A DNA stretch of 64,000 nucleotides from Marinagarivorans cellulosilyticus (GTDB lineage Bacteria > Pseudomonadota > Gammaproteobacteria > Pseudomonadales > Cellvibrionaceae). Position numbers and translations under genes: made by a program. The stretch spans positions 372,001-436,000 of the forward strand of contig NZ_AP023086.1 of assembly GCF_021655555.1 (NCBI RefSeq), written 5' to 3'. Below the pieces are notes generated by a model that made no database searches, had not been told where the DNA came from, and worked only from the letters and a program-made list of their open reading frames with translations. Shown one piece after another: positions 35,791 to 44,513 of this stretch. Every line of letters begins with the position of its first letter. The stretch's first letter is position 1.

Positions 35791-38292
35791 TCAAAACTTA
35801 AAGGATGCCTCGAGTGCGACAGTGCGAGGGCGATTTACAAAACTGTAAAAAGTGTTCGTCGCAAAGGTACTTTCGGCCAATGGTGCGTTAGCCGAATATG
35901 TTAGAACGGCTTCGTCTAATAAATTTTTCCCTAGAATTGCAGCGCTCCAGTGCTCGCCACCGATTTGTAGGCGCAGCCCTAGCATGGTGTAAGCGTCGAT
36001 TTCGCCTGCAGGGTCTAGGTTGACGTGCACTTGATGCCCATCGACAAATTGTCCGTCAAGAATTGCGGCAAACTCCAGCGCTGAGTTTAAGTTACGGCGA
36101 TAATCGAAACCGAAATTCACGGTGTAATCGGGAGTATAGACACCTGATTTACCGGTGTAATCGCACTCTTTTATACCGTCGCTGTTAGTGTCTTGCCCCG
36201 CTTGCCCGAAGTAACAGTTACCGTTTTGGAAATCTTTATATTCGAAATCCAGTAGCGATAAACCATAGCTAGCGACAAGGTGGTTGCTAATGGCAACGCG
36301 GCCGTCAACTTCCAAGCCCTGCACTCGTGTTTCTTTGGCGTTACCCACGTTAAAGCTAACAGCACCGTCAAACTGGCTGATTTGTAAGTCTTCATAATCG
36401 GTTAAGTAGAGTGCTACGTTAATCTCGTTACGATCTTGCCATGTTGTTGTTTTAAAGCCGAGTTCATACGCAGTCGCTTTTTCTTCATCAAACTCAAACG
36501 CAAAAGGTGTATTCGAGCGCGGATCAAAGCCGCCTGCCTTGAAGCCTTTCGTATAGCTCGCATAAGCGCTAGTATCTTCGTTGATATCCCATTGGCCAAT
36601 CACAAGCGGGGTAAAGGCTGATTCACTGCGGACATTGGAGATGTCATGCGCGTTAACTTTAAAGCTATCAGATGCATAAAGCGCGGGCGGGAGAAGGCCT
36701 GGCGGTAGCGCTACGCCTTCACTGCTATAGACATCATTAGTTGCTAAGTCCATAATTTGAACAGCTTTTTGTCCTTTTTTGGTTTCACTGGTGTAGCGGC
36801 CGCCTAAAATCATTCTGAAGTCGGTATTAATATTCCATGTGACTTGGCCAAAAATAGCTTGTGCTCGCGAATCCTGTTCAAAGTTTCTTTGTACTCCGGT
36901 GTTGGCAAATTCGGCAGTTGTTACTGGAATTAGGGCGGTGACTTGATCGGCAGCACTCTGCGCGTCCATTCTGGCCAAAGCTTCATCTCTACCGGCTTCT
37001 AGGGAGGCTTGATATTGCTTTTCGTAGGCCGCTAATGGCGTAGCGCCAGCGACAAGTCCGGGTAGTATTGAGTTTTCTGCAGACTCCGTTGAGTTACCTG
37101 GTACGCGAAGGAGGTCACTAAAGTTTTGGTTGTAGCTTTGAAAAAATACGCCACCAATCCAATCAAAGGTTTTGCCCAGTGGCGAGGCAATACGTATTTC
37201 TTGACTATATTGTGAATAGTCTTCTTCCATACCTAAGTTGAATATGTTGGCCGCAGTAAAGTCACAATCGCAATTTTCTTTGTAGTCGTAACCTACGCCG
37301 CCGGTCAAAGAGGTAATGGTATAACCGTTAACGTCCCATTCCATTTGCAGTGTATGTGAACTTGTATTGTTCTCACTAAACTCTGCGTCGTTAGTTTGGC
37401 GTTTATAGTCCTGCTGTGCATCAAACGTTGGTTGCCCTAACGCTGGGAGAATTTGCTGGTAGGTAAAGCCGTTGAACACACCTAAGCCAGGGGTGCTTGG
37501 CGGGATAACCGAGGGGGAGTCTTTAGTTATTTCGATGGGCCGACCTAGCGTATCAAATTCGCTTTTTTCACCGATATATAAAATGCGAGTTTGGTCATTG
37601 GGCTCCCACTCTAGGCTGATTCGGCCAGAGGTTACATCTTGCTCCGGCTCGTCTGTACCTTTAAATGTGTTTTCAAAGTAGCCTGGGTCGTCGAGCTTTC
37701 TTAATGCAATGCGGCCACGCAGAGTATCGGTTAGCGGGCCAGAAACAACCGTTGTTAATTCTTTCGCGCCAAATTCGGTTTCGTAGCTGCCGGTAAGGTA
37801 ACCGGTCAACTCTTCAGTCGGCTTGGCTGTAATAAGGTCCAAGGCGCCAGCAATACTATTTTTACCAAACAGAGTGCTTTGTGGGCCGCGCATCACTTCT
37901 ACGCGTTCCATATCAAACATGGGGGCGCGAAATAATTGTGCGCGCCCTCGGAAAATACCGTCGCTGTATACGCCAACCGATTGCTCAAAGCCTTGGCTGT
38001 TATCTGAGCCAATCCCGCGTATCCGCATTTGGGTACTAAGGCCTGTTTGAGTAAAGTGAATATTGGGAACTAAGGTGGTAAGGTCTGCCAGCGTTTTGGT
38101 GCCAGTATCATTGAGTTTTTCACCGGTTACGGCAGCAACAGATAACGGGATTTCTTGAAGTGATTGCTCGCGTTTTGTGGCTGTCACTAAAACTTCTTCA
38201 AGTGCAGGTGCGTCTTGGGCTATAGCGGGCAAGCCGTAGACGGCAAGGCTGCTAATAACGAAAGCAAGTGTCTGAGATTTCCTAAGTGGCAT
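35791..38292 (-). CDS. TonB-dependent outer-membrane receptor
   Basis: Protein of 833 aa with a signal peptide (cleavage near AIA|QD) and a TonB box in LEEVLVTATKRE. The plug domain carries MRIRGIGSDNSQ and VEVMRGPQSTLFGKNSIAGALDLITAKP. The 22-strand barrel ends in VALEASFKF with terminal phenylalanine. It resembles the large receptors of sphingomonads and marine polysaccharide degraders. No substrate-handling neighbours (sulfatase, regulator, SusD) are adjacent, so the ligand is unknown. It is inserted between the moeB and yacG units and faces moeB with a six-base gap. Confidence 0.93.
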   Translation of the reverse strand: MPLRKSQTLAFVISSLAVYGLPAIAQDAPALEEVLVTATKREQSLQEIPLSVAAVTGEKLNDTGTKTLADLTTLVPNIHFTQTGLSTQMRIRGIGSDNSQGFEQSVGVYSDGIFRGRAQLFRAPMFDMERVEVMRGPQSTLFGKNSIAGALDLITAKPTEELTGYLTGSYETEFGAKELTTVVSGPLTDTLRGRIALRKLDDPGYFENTFKGTDEPEQDVTSGRISLEWEPNDQTRILYIGEKSEFDTLGRPIEITKDSPSVIPPSTPGLGVFNGFTYQQILPALGQPTFDAQQDYKRQTNDAEFSENNTSSHTLQMEWDVNGYTITSLTGGVGYDYKENCDCDFTAANIFNLGMEEDYSQYSQEIRIASPLGKTFDWIGGVFFQSYNQNFSDLLRVPGNSTESAENSILPGLVAGATPLAAYEKQYQASLEAGRDEALARMDAQSAADQVTALIPVTTAEFANTGVQRNFEQDSRAQAIFGQVTWNINTDFRMILGGRYTSETKKGQKAVQIMDLATNDVYSSEGVALPPGLLPPALYASDSFKVNAHDISNVRSESAFTPLVIGQWDINEDTSAYASYTKGFKAGGFDPRSNTPFAFEFDEEKATAYELGFKTTTWQDRNEINVALYLTDYEDLQISQFDGAVSFNVGNAKETRVQGLEVDGRVAISNHLVASYGLSLLDFEYKDFQNGNCYFGQAGQDTNSDGIKECDYTGKSGVYTPDYTVNFGFDYRRNLNSALEFAAILDGQFVDGHQVHVNLDPAGEIDAYTMLGLRLQIGGEHWSAAILGKNLLDEAVLTYSANAPLAESTFATNTFYSFVNRPRTVALEASFKF

Positions 38293-38523
38293 TTTTATCC
38301 CCAGCGGTAGCAGGTGTATTGTTAGGCTTTGGTGCGCAGTAAGAGAAATGACTTATTTTAAATGCAGCCATAACTGTGTTGCGCAGTTTCGAACAGGTTA
38401 GCTATTTTGCACGACCTTACAATAAATGCCACTGCCATGGCGCGGGAAAAGAAATCTTAGGCGCCAATCTCTTTTAAATGCTGGGAATATCAGTGTCTTT
38501 TTCTTTTGGCTTGCTGGGCTGGA

Positions 38524-38718
38524 CTATTGTTGTTCGCCTTCTGACCAATGCTCAATATCTTCGTCGTTGTGGCTTCCGGCAATACGATGACTCTCAGCGG
38601 CCCACTCACCAAGATCAATAAGTTGGCAGCGTTTGGAGCAAAACGGGCGATGCGGATATTGCTCGTTCATTAATACTGTTTTTTTGCAGGTTGGGCAGGG
38701 GATGGATGGCGTTGTCAT
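38524..38718 (-). CDS. yacG: DNA gyrase inhibitor YacG (zinc protein)
   Basis: Small protein of 64 aa with a C4 zinc site: CPTC near residue 8 and CSKRC near residue 27. The motifs PFCSKRCQLIDLGEWAAE and an acidic tail are diagnostic. It inhibits gyrase in E. coli. It is the last gene of pilBCD-coaE-yacG, 14 bases after coaE, as in Pseudomonas. Confidence 0.95.
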   Translation of the reverse strand: MTTPSIPCPTCKKTVLMNEQYPHRPFCSKRCQLIDLGEWAAESHRIAGSHNDEDIEHWSEGEQQ

Positions 38719-38732
38719 AATTGATGGTATCG

Positions 38733-39323
38733 CTAGAGGAGGGATATTAGCATTTGGTGAATAGCATACACTTGTCGTTCGGTATCGCTAAGGCTGTGTG
38801 AATTATCAATAATATAATCGGCGCGCTGGTTGCGCTCTTGTCGGGATAGCTGGGTGGCCATAATGCGTTTGATTTGTTCTGGCGTGTTGCCATCACGGGA
38901 GGTTGCTCTCGATATTTGAGTGGCTTTGTCAACATCAATGCTGATGCTTTTGTCGGTAGGCGTGTTTTTCTCGAAAAGGAGCGGGCTTATTAATAGTACA
39001 TAAGGTGATTGTGTTTTGCTGAGCAACATTTGACTGCGTTTTTGAATGAGCGGGTGGAGCAGGGTTTCTAGCCACGCTTTTTCGTCGGGGTGCTGGAAAA
39101 TATAATGGCGTAACGCGGTGCGATTAAGCTCGCCGTTGGCGTTTTGAATGCTGGGGATAGTGGCTGAAAAGCGTTGTGTAATAGCTGTAAGAGCCGGCTC
39201 GCCACGCTCGACGACTTGCCTCGCCACAATATCCAGATCAACCCATTCAATACCTAACTTAGAAAACAAGCCGGCGACGGTGCTTTTGCCGCTGCCAATA
39301 CCCCCAGTAAGTCCTACTATCAC
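38733..39323 (-). CDS. coaE: dephospho-CoA kinase
   Basis: Phosphorylates dephospho-CoA in the last step of CoA synthesis. The P-loop GLTGGIGSGKSTVAGLF opens the protein, and VDLDIVARQVVERGEPAL and the lid/acceptor region HPLIQKRS are typical. It is 196 aa. It lies five bases downstream of the prepilin peptidase gene, a conserved order. Confidence 0.96.
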   Translation of the reverse strand: MIVGLTGGIGSGKSTVAGLFSKLGIEWVDLDIVARQVVERGEPALTAITQRFSATIPSIQNANGELNRTALRHYIFQHPDEKAWLETLLHPLIQKRSQMLLSKTQSPYVLLISPLLFEKNTPTDKSISIDVDKATQISRATSRDGNTPEQIKRIMATQLSRQERNQRADYIIDNSHSLSDTERQVYAIHQMLISLL

Positions 39324-39328
39324 AGGTT

Positions 39329-40216
39329 TTAACTTAAGCCTGAAAGGCTAAGGTATTTCTCGGTAATTAGGTCACCCCAAAAAAATGCAATAGCACCGGC
39401 GATAGCTAAATAGGGGCCAAAAGGAATGCGCCACTCTTTATCTTTGCCAGCCATAATCATGCCTGCAATACCAAAAACAGCGCCAACCAGTGAGGAGAGA
39501 ATAATAATGACGGGCAGCTGCTCCCAGCCCATCCAAGCGCCAAGCGCAGCCAGTAGTTTGAAATCACCAAAGCCCATGCCTTCTTTGCCGGTAACAAGCT
39601 TAAACAACCAATACACGCTCCAAAGGCTTAAATAACCGGCCATAGCCCCAATAACAGCGCTGTTTAGATCGGTATAAAGACCGTTTAGGTTGCACAGCAG
39701 GCCCAGCCACATAAGTGGCAAGGTGAGGTTATCTGGTAGCAGCTGGTGGTCGATATCAATCATTGTTAGCGCGATTAACGCCCAGACTAATATCAGTGCC
39801 ATAGCGGCCTGCGGCGTTACGCCAAGCAGCCACAACACCATCAAGCTTGCAATGCCTGTAAATAGCTCGACTAGCGGATAGCGGGTTGAAATCTTCTCCC
39901 CGCATTTAGCGCAGGCGCCTTTAAGTATTAAAAAACTTACAACGGGGATGTTTTGCCAAGGCTTAATTGCGCTATTGCATTTAGGGCAGCGAGAGTTGGG
40001 GATGGCGAGGTTGAACTTACCTTCTGGTAGTGGCGCTTCTGCCGGGTTCGCAATCATCTCATCGCAGGCTTCCTTCCACTCCTTAAAAAGCATAACGGGG
40101 ATGCGATAAATAACCACGTTTAAAAAACTACCGACAACTAAACCTAAAATGCAAACAACGCCAAGAGTGAACCATGGCGCAGTTTGATGGAGGGATACGA
40201 ATTGGTCGAGTGACAT
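39329..40216 (-). CDS. pilD: type IV prepilin peptidase/N-methyltransferase
   Basis: Inner-membrane aspartyl protease that cleaves prepilins after the glycine of the leader and methylates the new N-terminal Phe. The cysteine tetrad CPKC...CAKC lies in the cytoplasmic loop between helices 1 and 2. The catalytic aspartates are in IDIDHQLLPD and GFGDFKLLAALG. About eight membrane helices are visible; 295 aa is typical. The ATG at 40216 overlaps the end of pilC by one base. Confidence 0.96.
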   Translation of the reverse strand: MSLDQFVSLHQTAPWFTLGVVCILGLVVGSFLNVVIYRIPVMLFKEWKEACDEMIANPAEAPLPEGKFNLAIPNSRCPKCNSAIKPWQNIPVVSFLILKGACAKCGEKISTRYPLVELFTGIASLMVLWLLGVTPQAAMALILVWALIALTMIDIDHQLLPDNLTLPLMWLGLLCNLNGLYTDLNSAVIGAMAGYLSLWSVYWLFKLVTGKEGMGFGDFKLLAALGAWMGWEQLPVIIILSSLVGAVFGIAGMIMAGKDKEWRIPFGPYLAIAGAIAFFWGDLITEKYLSLSGLS

Positions 40217-41433
40217 TAAACGACGTTGCCTAGCTGGAATATTGGGAGATACATGGCGATGAGTAGGCCGCCTACTAATACGCCTAGAATTGCCATAATC
40301 ATAGGTTCAAGTAAGCTAGTTAAGTTATCTACCATATTATCAACCGACTCCTCATAAAAAGACGCTACTTTATCGAGCATCTCGTCTAGGGCGCCAGACT
40401 CTTCGCCAATGGACGCCATCTGTATAAGCATTGAGGGGAATGCCTTTGCGTGACGTAGCGCAACGTTCAATTGGGTGCCGGTTGAAACCTCATCGCGAAT
40501 TTTGATGGTCGCATCTTCGTAAATGCTATTGCCCGTTGCACCGGCTACGGAGGTTAATGCGTCAATTAATGGAACGCCTGCGGCAAACGTTGTAGATAAT
40601 GTGCGCGCAAATCGCGCAATAATGGCTTCGTAAACAATTTTTCCAACAATAGGAAGTTTGAGTGTCAGCCTATCGAGTAAGTTGCGAAATTTCTTATTGC
40701 TTTGTTTTAGCTTGCTAAATATAAAAATACTGACACCAACAACACCAAGGAAGTGGAGCCAATACTCTTGAGCCAAATTCGACAGCCCTAATACAAATAA
40801 GGTAAACGCGGGTAAATTTGCGCCAAAACTACTAAAGGTCTCAGCAAATTGTGGTACGACTTTAACTAGGAGGATGCCGGTAACAATCACGGCAACAACG
40901 ACTACTGCAATTGGATATGTCAGTGCCTTTTTTATCTTGGCTTTAAGCTGCTCTGTTTTCTCTTTATAGATTGCAATTCTATGTAGCATGGTTTCTAACG
41001 CGCCTGATTGCTCGCCAGATTCAACTAGGTTACAAAATAAATCATCAAAATATTTGGGTTGTTTTCTTAGTGCGTTGGCAAACCCTCCGCCAGCTGCAAC
41101 ATCCTCCCGTATAGCTTTAATTAGCTTCGCTAATGACGGATTGTCAACGCCGTCAGATACTATGTCAAAGCTTTGTACTAGCGGTACACCGGCCTTCATC
41201 ATGGTGGCCATTTGTCGTGTAAAAATTGCAATATCTTGAGGGGTTATCTTTTTACCTCCGTCCCCGAATAAAGGCTTGGCTTTTTTTCGAACGTTAGTGG
41301 CCTTAACGCCTTGCTTTAGGAGAGCTGCTTTTGCGATAGCAGGGCTGCTGCCAGATATTTCGCCTTGAATTTTTTTGCCTTTTTTGTCAACGCCTTTGTA
41401 AACGTATACTTGGTTTGTGCTGGATGTAGCCAT
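40216..41433 (-). CDS. pilC: type IV pilus inner-membrane platform protein PilC
   Basis: Polytopic platform protein, 405 aa, on which the PilB motor acts. Two T2SF (GspF) domains are visible: one around FTRQMATMMKAGVPLVQSFD, the other around FARTLSTTFAAGVPLIDALTS, each followed by a GEESGALDEM/GEQSGALETM motif. Three membrane helices are evident (near residues 180, 225 and 380). It lies four bases after pilB. Confidence 0.96.
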   Translation of the reverse strand: MATSSTNQVYVYKGVDKKGKKIQGEISGSSPAIAKAALLKQGVKATNVRKKAKPLFGDGGKKITPQDIAIFTRQMATMMKAGVPLVQSFDIVSDGVDNPSLAKLIKAIREDVAAGGGFANALRKQPKYFDDLFCNLVESGEQSGALETMLHRIAIYKEKTEQLKAKIKKALTYPIAVVVVAVIVTGILLVKVVPQFAETFSSFGANLPAFTLFVLGLSNLAQEYWLHFLGVVGVSIFIFSKLKQSNKKFRNLLDRLTLKLPIVGKIVYEAIIARFARTLSTTFAAGVPLIDALTSVAGATGNSIYEDATIKIRDEVSTGTQLNVALRHAKAFPSMLIQMASIGEESGALDEMLDKVASFYEESVDNMVDNLTSLLEPMIMAILGVLVGGLLIAMYLPIFQLGNVV

Positions 41434-41436
41434 AGG

Positions 41437-43140
41437 TTAATCCTTGGTAACACGGTTAGCTTCTGCAAGGCTGGTTAGCCCTTGAGCTGTTTTTCGAAGC
41501 GCAGATATGCGAAGGTCGTTAAAGCCAGCTTTCTTTGCGGCATCAGCAATCTCAATGGAATTGCCGCCCTCCATTATAATGCGAGAAATAGCTGGAGTAA
41601 TGCGAACAACTTCATAGACGCCGACACGACCTTTATAGCCGTCGGTGCACTTATCGCAACCGATGGGCTTATAAAGCTCAAATTCTTCTGGTGGGATGCC
41701 TATATCCATCATGCCTTCCTCTTCAAGGATGGGCTTGGGAATATCGTCCGGTTGCTTGCAGCTTGGGCATAAGCGTCGAGCCAAGCGCTGAGCAATAATA
41801 AGGCTAACGGTTGTTGCGACGTTAAAGGTCGGTACACCCATATTGAGTAAGCGAGTCAATGTCTCGGGTGCGCTATTGGTGTGCAGTGTACTCATCACCA
41901 TGTGACCGGTTTGCGCCGCTTTGATGGCAATTGATGCTGTATCTAAGTCTCGAATCTCCCCTACCATCACAATATCGGGATCTTGGCGTAAGAATGAACG
42001 AAGAGCTTCCGCGAAACCAAGGCCTACTTTGGTGTTGACGTTGACTTGGTTAATGCCTTCAAGGTTAATTTCTACAGGGTCTTCGGCTGTAGAAATATTA
42101 ACTTCTTTAGTGTTGAGGATATTCAGGCCGGTATAAAGTGAAACTGTTTTCCCTGACCCCGTAGGACCTGTCACTAAAATCATACCTTGTGGCTGTTTCA
42201 ATGCATCTAGGTAAAGCTTCTTCTGATCATCTTCATAGCCTAGTGCATCGATGCCAAGCTTGGCGCTTGAGGGGTCTAAAATCCTTAGTACGATCTTTTC
42301 GCCAAATAGTGTAGGAAGCGTGTTGACGCGAAAATCGATGGCGCGGGTTTTGGATATTTTCATCTTAATGCGACCGTCCTGCGGAATGCGGCGCTCAGAA
42401 ATATCCATTTGAGACATGACCTTTAGTCGAGCAGAAAGCCTAGATGCAAGGTTTGTTGGGGGCCTTGCGACTTCTTTTAGTATTCCATCTGTGCGGTAGC
42501 GAACGCGATAAGCTTTTTCGTAAGGTTCGAAGTGAATATCGGAAGCGCCTATTTTGATAGCATCCAGTAGGATTTTATTCACAAATTTAACAATGGGCGC
42601 TTCGTCTACGTCGTTAGTCTGTTCGACGGGTTTTGCTTCGTCGGGGTTTTCAAGCTCGAGGTCAAGGTCGTCATCATCAAGCCCGCCAAGGCTTTCGGAA
42701 ATATCCTCTTCGGAATCCTTCAGGAATGCTTCAACACCTACGGCGAGTTTATCGGCTTCGACGACAATAGCTTCTGTACTTAAGCCGGTATTGAATTTAA
42801 TCTCGTCCAAGCCATGTAGGTTGGTTGGGTCTGCTACTGCAATAAATAGGCGGTTTCCGCGCTTGAATATTGGTAGGGCAAAGTGCTTTTCGACCAGTTT
42901 TTTGTCGACTACTTCCCTAAGCGCTGGATTTAGTTCGATGCTGCCTAAGTTTAGTAGTGGCGAACCGAACTCATCGGCAGCGGCAATGTCTAGGCTTTTG
43001 GCGCCGGCGTCAATAAGGCACAAGGGGAGTGGGCGTTTACTTTCGTGTGCTGCTGCCGTTGCTTGCTGAGCCACTTCGCTGGTGATGGTTTCATCTCGAA
43101 TCAATCGCTTGGTGAGACCGCTGAGTGTTGGAGTATTCAT
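41437..43140 (-). CDS. pilB: type IV pilus extension ATPase PilB
   Basis: Hexameric GspE-family ATPase that drives pilus extension, 567 aa. An N-terminal MshEN/GspE_N region (residues about 10-140) is followed by an acidic linker (EDISESLGGLDDDDLDLE). The core ATPase has Walker A GPTGSGKT at residues 325-332, the Asp box, Walker B FLRQDPDIVMVGEIRD, the His box, and zinc cysteines CPSC and CDKC. It is the first gene of pilBCD. pilA is divergent about 0.9 kb upstream, with a ComEA-like gene between. Confidence 0.97.
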   Translation of the reverse strand: MNTPTLSGLTKRLIRDETITSEVAQQATAAAHESKRPLPLCLIDAGAKSLDIAAADEFGSPLLNLGSIELNPALREVVDKKLVEKHFALPIFKRGNRLFIAVADPTNLHGLDEIKFNTGLSTEAIVVEADKLAVGVEAFLKDSEEDISESLGGLDDDDLDLELENPDEAKPVEQTNDVDEAPIVKFVNKILLDAIKIGASDIHFEPYEKAYRVRYRTDGILKEVARPPTNLASRLSARLKVMSQMDISERRIPQDGRIKMKISKTRAIDFRVNTLPTLFGEKIVLRILDPSSAKLGIDALGYEDDQKKLYLDALKQPQGMILVTGPTGSGKTVSLYTGLNILNTKEVNISTAEDPVEINLEGINQVNVNTKVGLGFAEALRSFLRQDPDIVMVGEIRDLDTASIAIKAAQTGHMVMSTLHTNSAPETLTRLLNMGVPTFNVATTVSLIIAQRLARRLCPSCKQPDDIPKPILEEEGMMDIGIPPEEFELYKPIGCDKCTDGYKGRVGVYEVVRITPAISRIIMEGGNSIEIADAAKKAGFNDLRISALRKTAQGLTSLAEANRVTKD

Positions 43141-43319
43141 GCTGCTTAATTCTTGTGTTTATTATGTTATTAGCTGGCGTCACATCTTAACTACAAAAGA
43201 CACATACCCATTGTAGGCCACCATTGCAGCCCTGCACGTTAAGGCAGGTATATCTGCCCCAGTCTAGAGGATAATGAAATGGAAATAAATAGCTTACAGG
43301 GAAAGGTGTTGTTACGCAG

Positions 43320-43354
43320 AGGTTTTTGGGCGTGATAGCGCTACCCAAAAACCT
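43320..43354. repeat. 11-bp perfect inverted repeat between pilB and the ComEA-like gene
   Basis: AGGTTTTTGGG (43320-43330) and CCCAAAAACCT (43344-43354) enclose 13 bases. It lies 34 bases downstream of the minus-strand comEA-like stop. No T run follows on the minus strand, so it may be a factor-dependent terminator hairpin or an operator. Confidence 0.6.
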
Positions 43355-43387
43355 TTAATCAATGTGTAGGTGAATATTAGCTTTTTG

Positions 43388-43711
43388 TTAAAGCGTAATC
43401 AGATGTTTGTTCTTATTAAGCGTAGCGGCGCCAATGCCTTTAACTTCCAGCAGTTGCTCAATATTACTGAATCGTCCATTTTTTGATCGCCATGCAACAA
43501 TAGCCTCAGCTTTTGAGGGGCCAATTCCAATAAGGTGTTCAGCAAGCACAGCGGCATTGGCGGAGTTGATGCTGACGCGGTTGGCTGTTTGATTAGAGGT
43601 GGTTTCTGTTGCAGTGCTTTTCGCTGTACTGGCAGCGTAGGCGGTGGTTGAAAGTATTCCTGACGTTAAAAGTATGCTAGCAACGCAGTGGGATAAGGTT
43701 TTAATGGTCAT
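43388..43711 (-). CDS. ComEA-family helix-hairpin-helix DNA-binding protein
   Basis: Exported protein of 107 aa. A signal peptide ends near AYA|A and a short Thr/Ser/Ala linker follows. The helix-hairpin-helix domain begins VSINSANAAVLAEHLIGIGPSKAEAIV and continues to LLEVKGIGAATLNKN. ComEA homologues bind incoming DNA in the periplasm during natural transformation and work with type IV pili, which fits the position between pilB and pilA. A DNA-uptake role here is inference. Confidence 0.88.
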   Translation of the reverse strand: MTIKTLSHCVASILLTSGILSTTAYAASTAKSTATETTSNQTANRVSINSANAAVLAEHLIGIGPSKAEAIVAWRSKNGRFSNIEQLLEVKGIGAATLNKNKHLITL

Positions 43712-44035
43712 AGAATAATCCTTTACATTGTGGGTGTTTGATTAACATAGTTCATTCAGGGGGTGCTGGTTATATTAAAGTGAAATGATCGCTCTTCTGG
43801 TTATAGCTACTGCTAGCATGCCGCTTTACAGTCTTGATAACTGTCTGCGGTGGGATGTCTATTTGGCTAAATCTGCCGTTTTACGTCCACGGCTTACAAA
43901 TTGCGTCGCTTGTGTGTGCTGAAACGACAACCAGAGCCCCGCAAATGTCCTGTGTGTAGGGTATGCATGGTTGGCATATAACTTGTAAGACCTAATCACC
44001 CTTACCCCTAAAAACACTATTTGAGGTGTGTAACA
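43712..44035 (+). promoter_or_regulatory. pilA/comEA divergent intergenic region
   Basis: This 324-base stretch holds the sigma-54-like pilA promoter (annotated separately) and whatever drives the ComEA-like gene. No gene is seen. An activator (PilR-type) site would be expected about 60-120 bases upstream of the pilA transcription start, but I could not identify one. Confidence 0.55.
43971..43987 (+). promoter_or_regulatory. sigma-54-type promoter of pilA
   Basis: TTGGCATATAACTTGTA has the -24 GG and -12 GT dinucleotides separated by ten bases, close to the TGGCAC-N5-TTGC consensus (GT replaces GC). Transcription would start near 43998, giving a leader of about 38 bases before the pilA ATG. 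RpoN/PilSR control of pilA is established in Pseudomonas; its use here is inference. Confidence 0.68.
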
Positions 44036-44470
44036 ATGAAGAAAGTACAACAAGGTTTTACCCTAATCGAATTAATGATCGTTGTGGCTATTATCGGTAT
44101 TTTGGCTGCAGTCGCTTTGCCCGCCTATCAAGATTATACAATTAGGGCGAGAGTAACCGAAGGTATTGGCTTTGCTGCGGCAGCAAAAGTAACTGTTGCC
44201 GAGAACGCCGCCGCAGGGGCATCGTCTTTAGCTGCTGGGTGGACTGCTCCTACGGCGACAGCAAGTGTTACTAGTGTTGCAATTAACTCGTCAACCGGCG
44301 CAATTACAATAACCTTCGGCTCCGCAGTCAGTGCTAATGCAACGATGATATTTACTCCAACGGCATCCGGGACTGCCTTGACTGCTGGCACGCCCGCGTC
44401 TAACTCTCTTTCATGGACGTGCACTGGTGGAAACTTGAGTTCAAATTACAGACCATCAAACTGTCGCTAA
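44036..44470 (+). CDS. pilA: type IVa major pilin PilA
   Basis: Prepilin of 144 aa. A six-residue leader MKKVQQG is cleaved before the Phe of FTLIELMIVVAIIGILAAVALPAYQDY, with the key Glu5. The globular domain is small and rich in Ala, Thr, Ser and Gly. Its C-terminus carries a disulfide loop between the Cys of SWTC and the Cys of SNCR. The start is ATG 44036; an upstream TTG at 44021 would extend the leader and is not needed. The O-ligase-like gene follows within 45 bases. Confidence 0.95.
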   Translation: MKKVQQGFTLIELMIVVAIIGILAAVALPAYQDYTIRARVTEGIGFAAAAKVTVAENAAAGASSLAAGWTAPTATASVTSVAINSSTGAITITFGSAVSANATMIFTPTASGTALTAGTPASNSLSWTCTGGNLSSNYRPSNCR

Positions 44471-44513
44471 TAACTAGCGATTCTTGAAATGCACTTTTTT
44501 GGGCGTTCACGCT

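Noticed and set aside
44134..44424. Long open frame antisense to pilA
   Set aside because: It mirrors the Ala/Thr/Val-rich pilin codons and has no ribosome binding site or family pattern.
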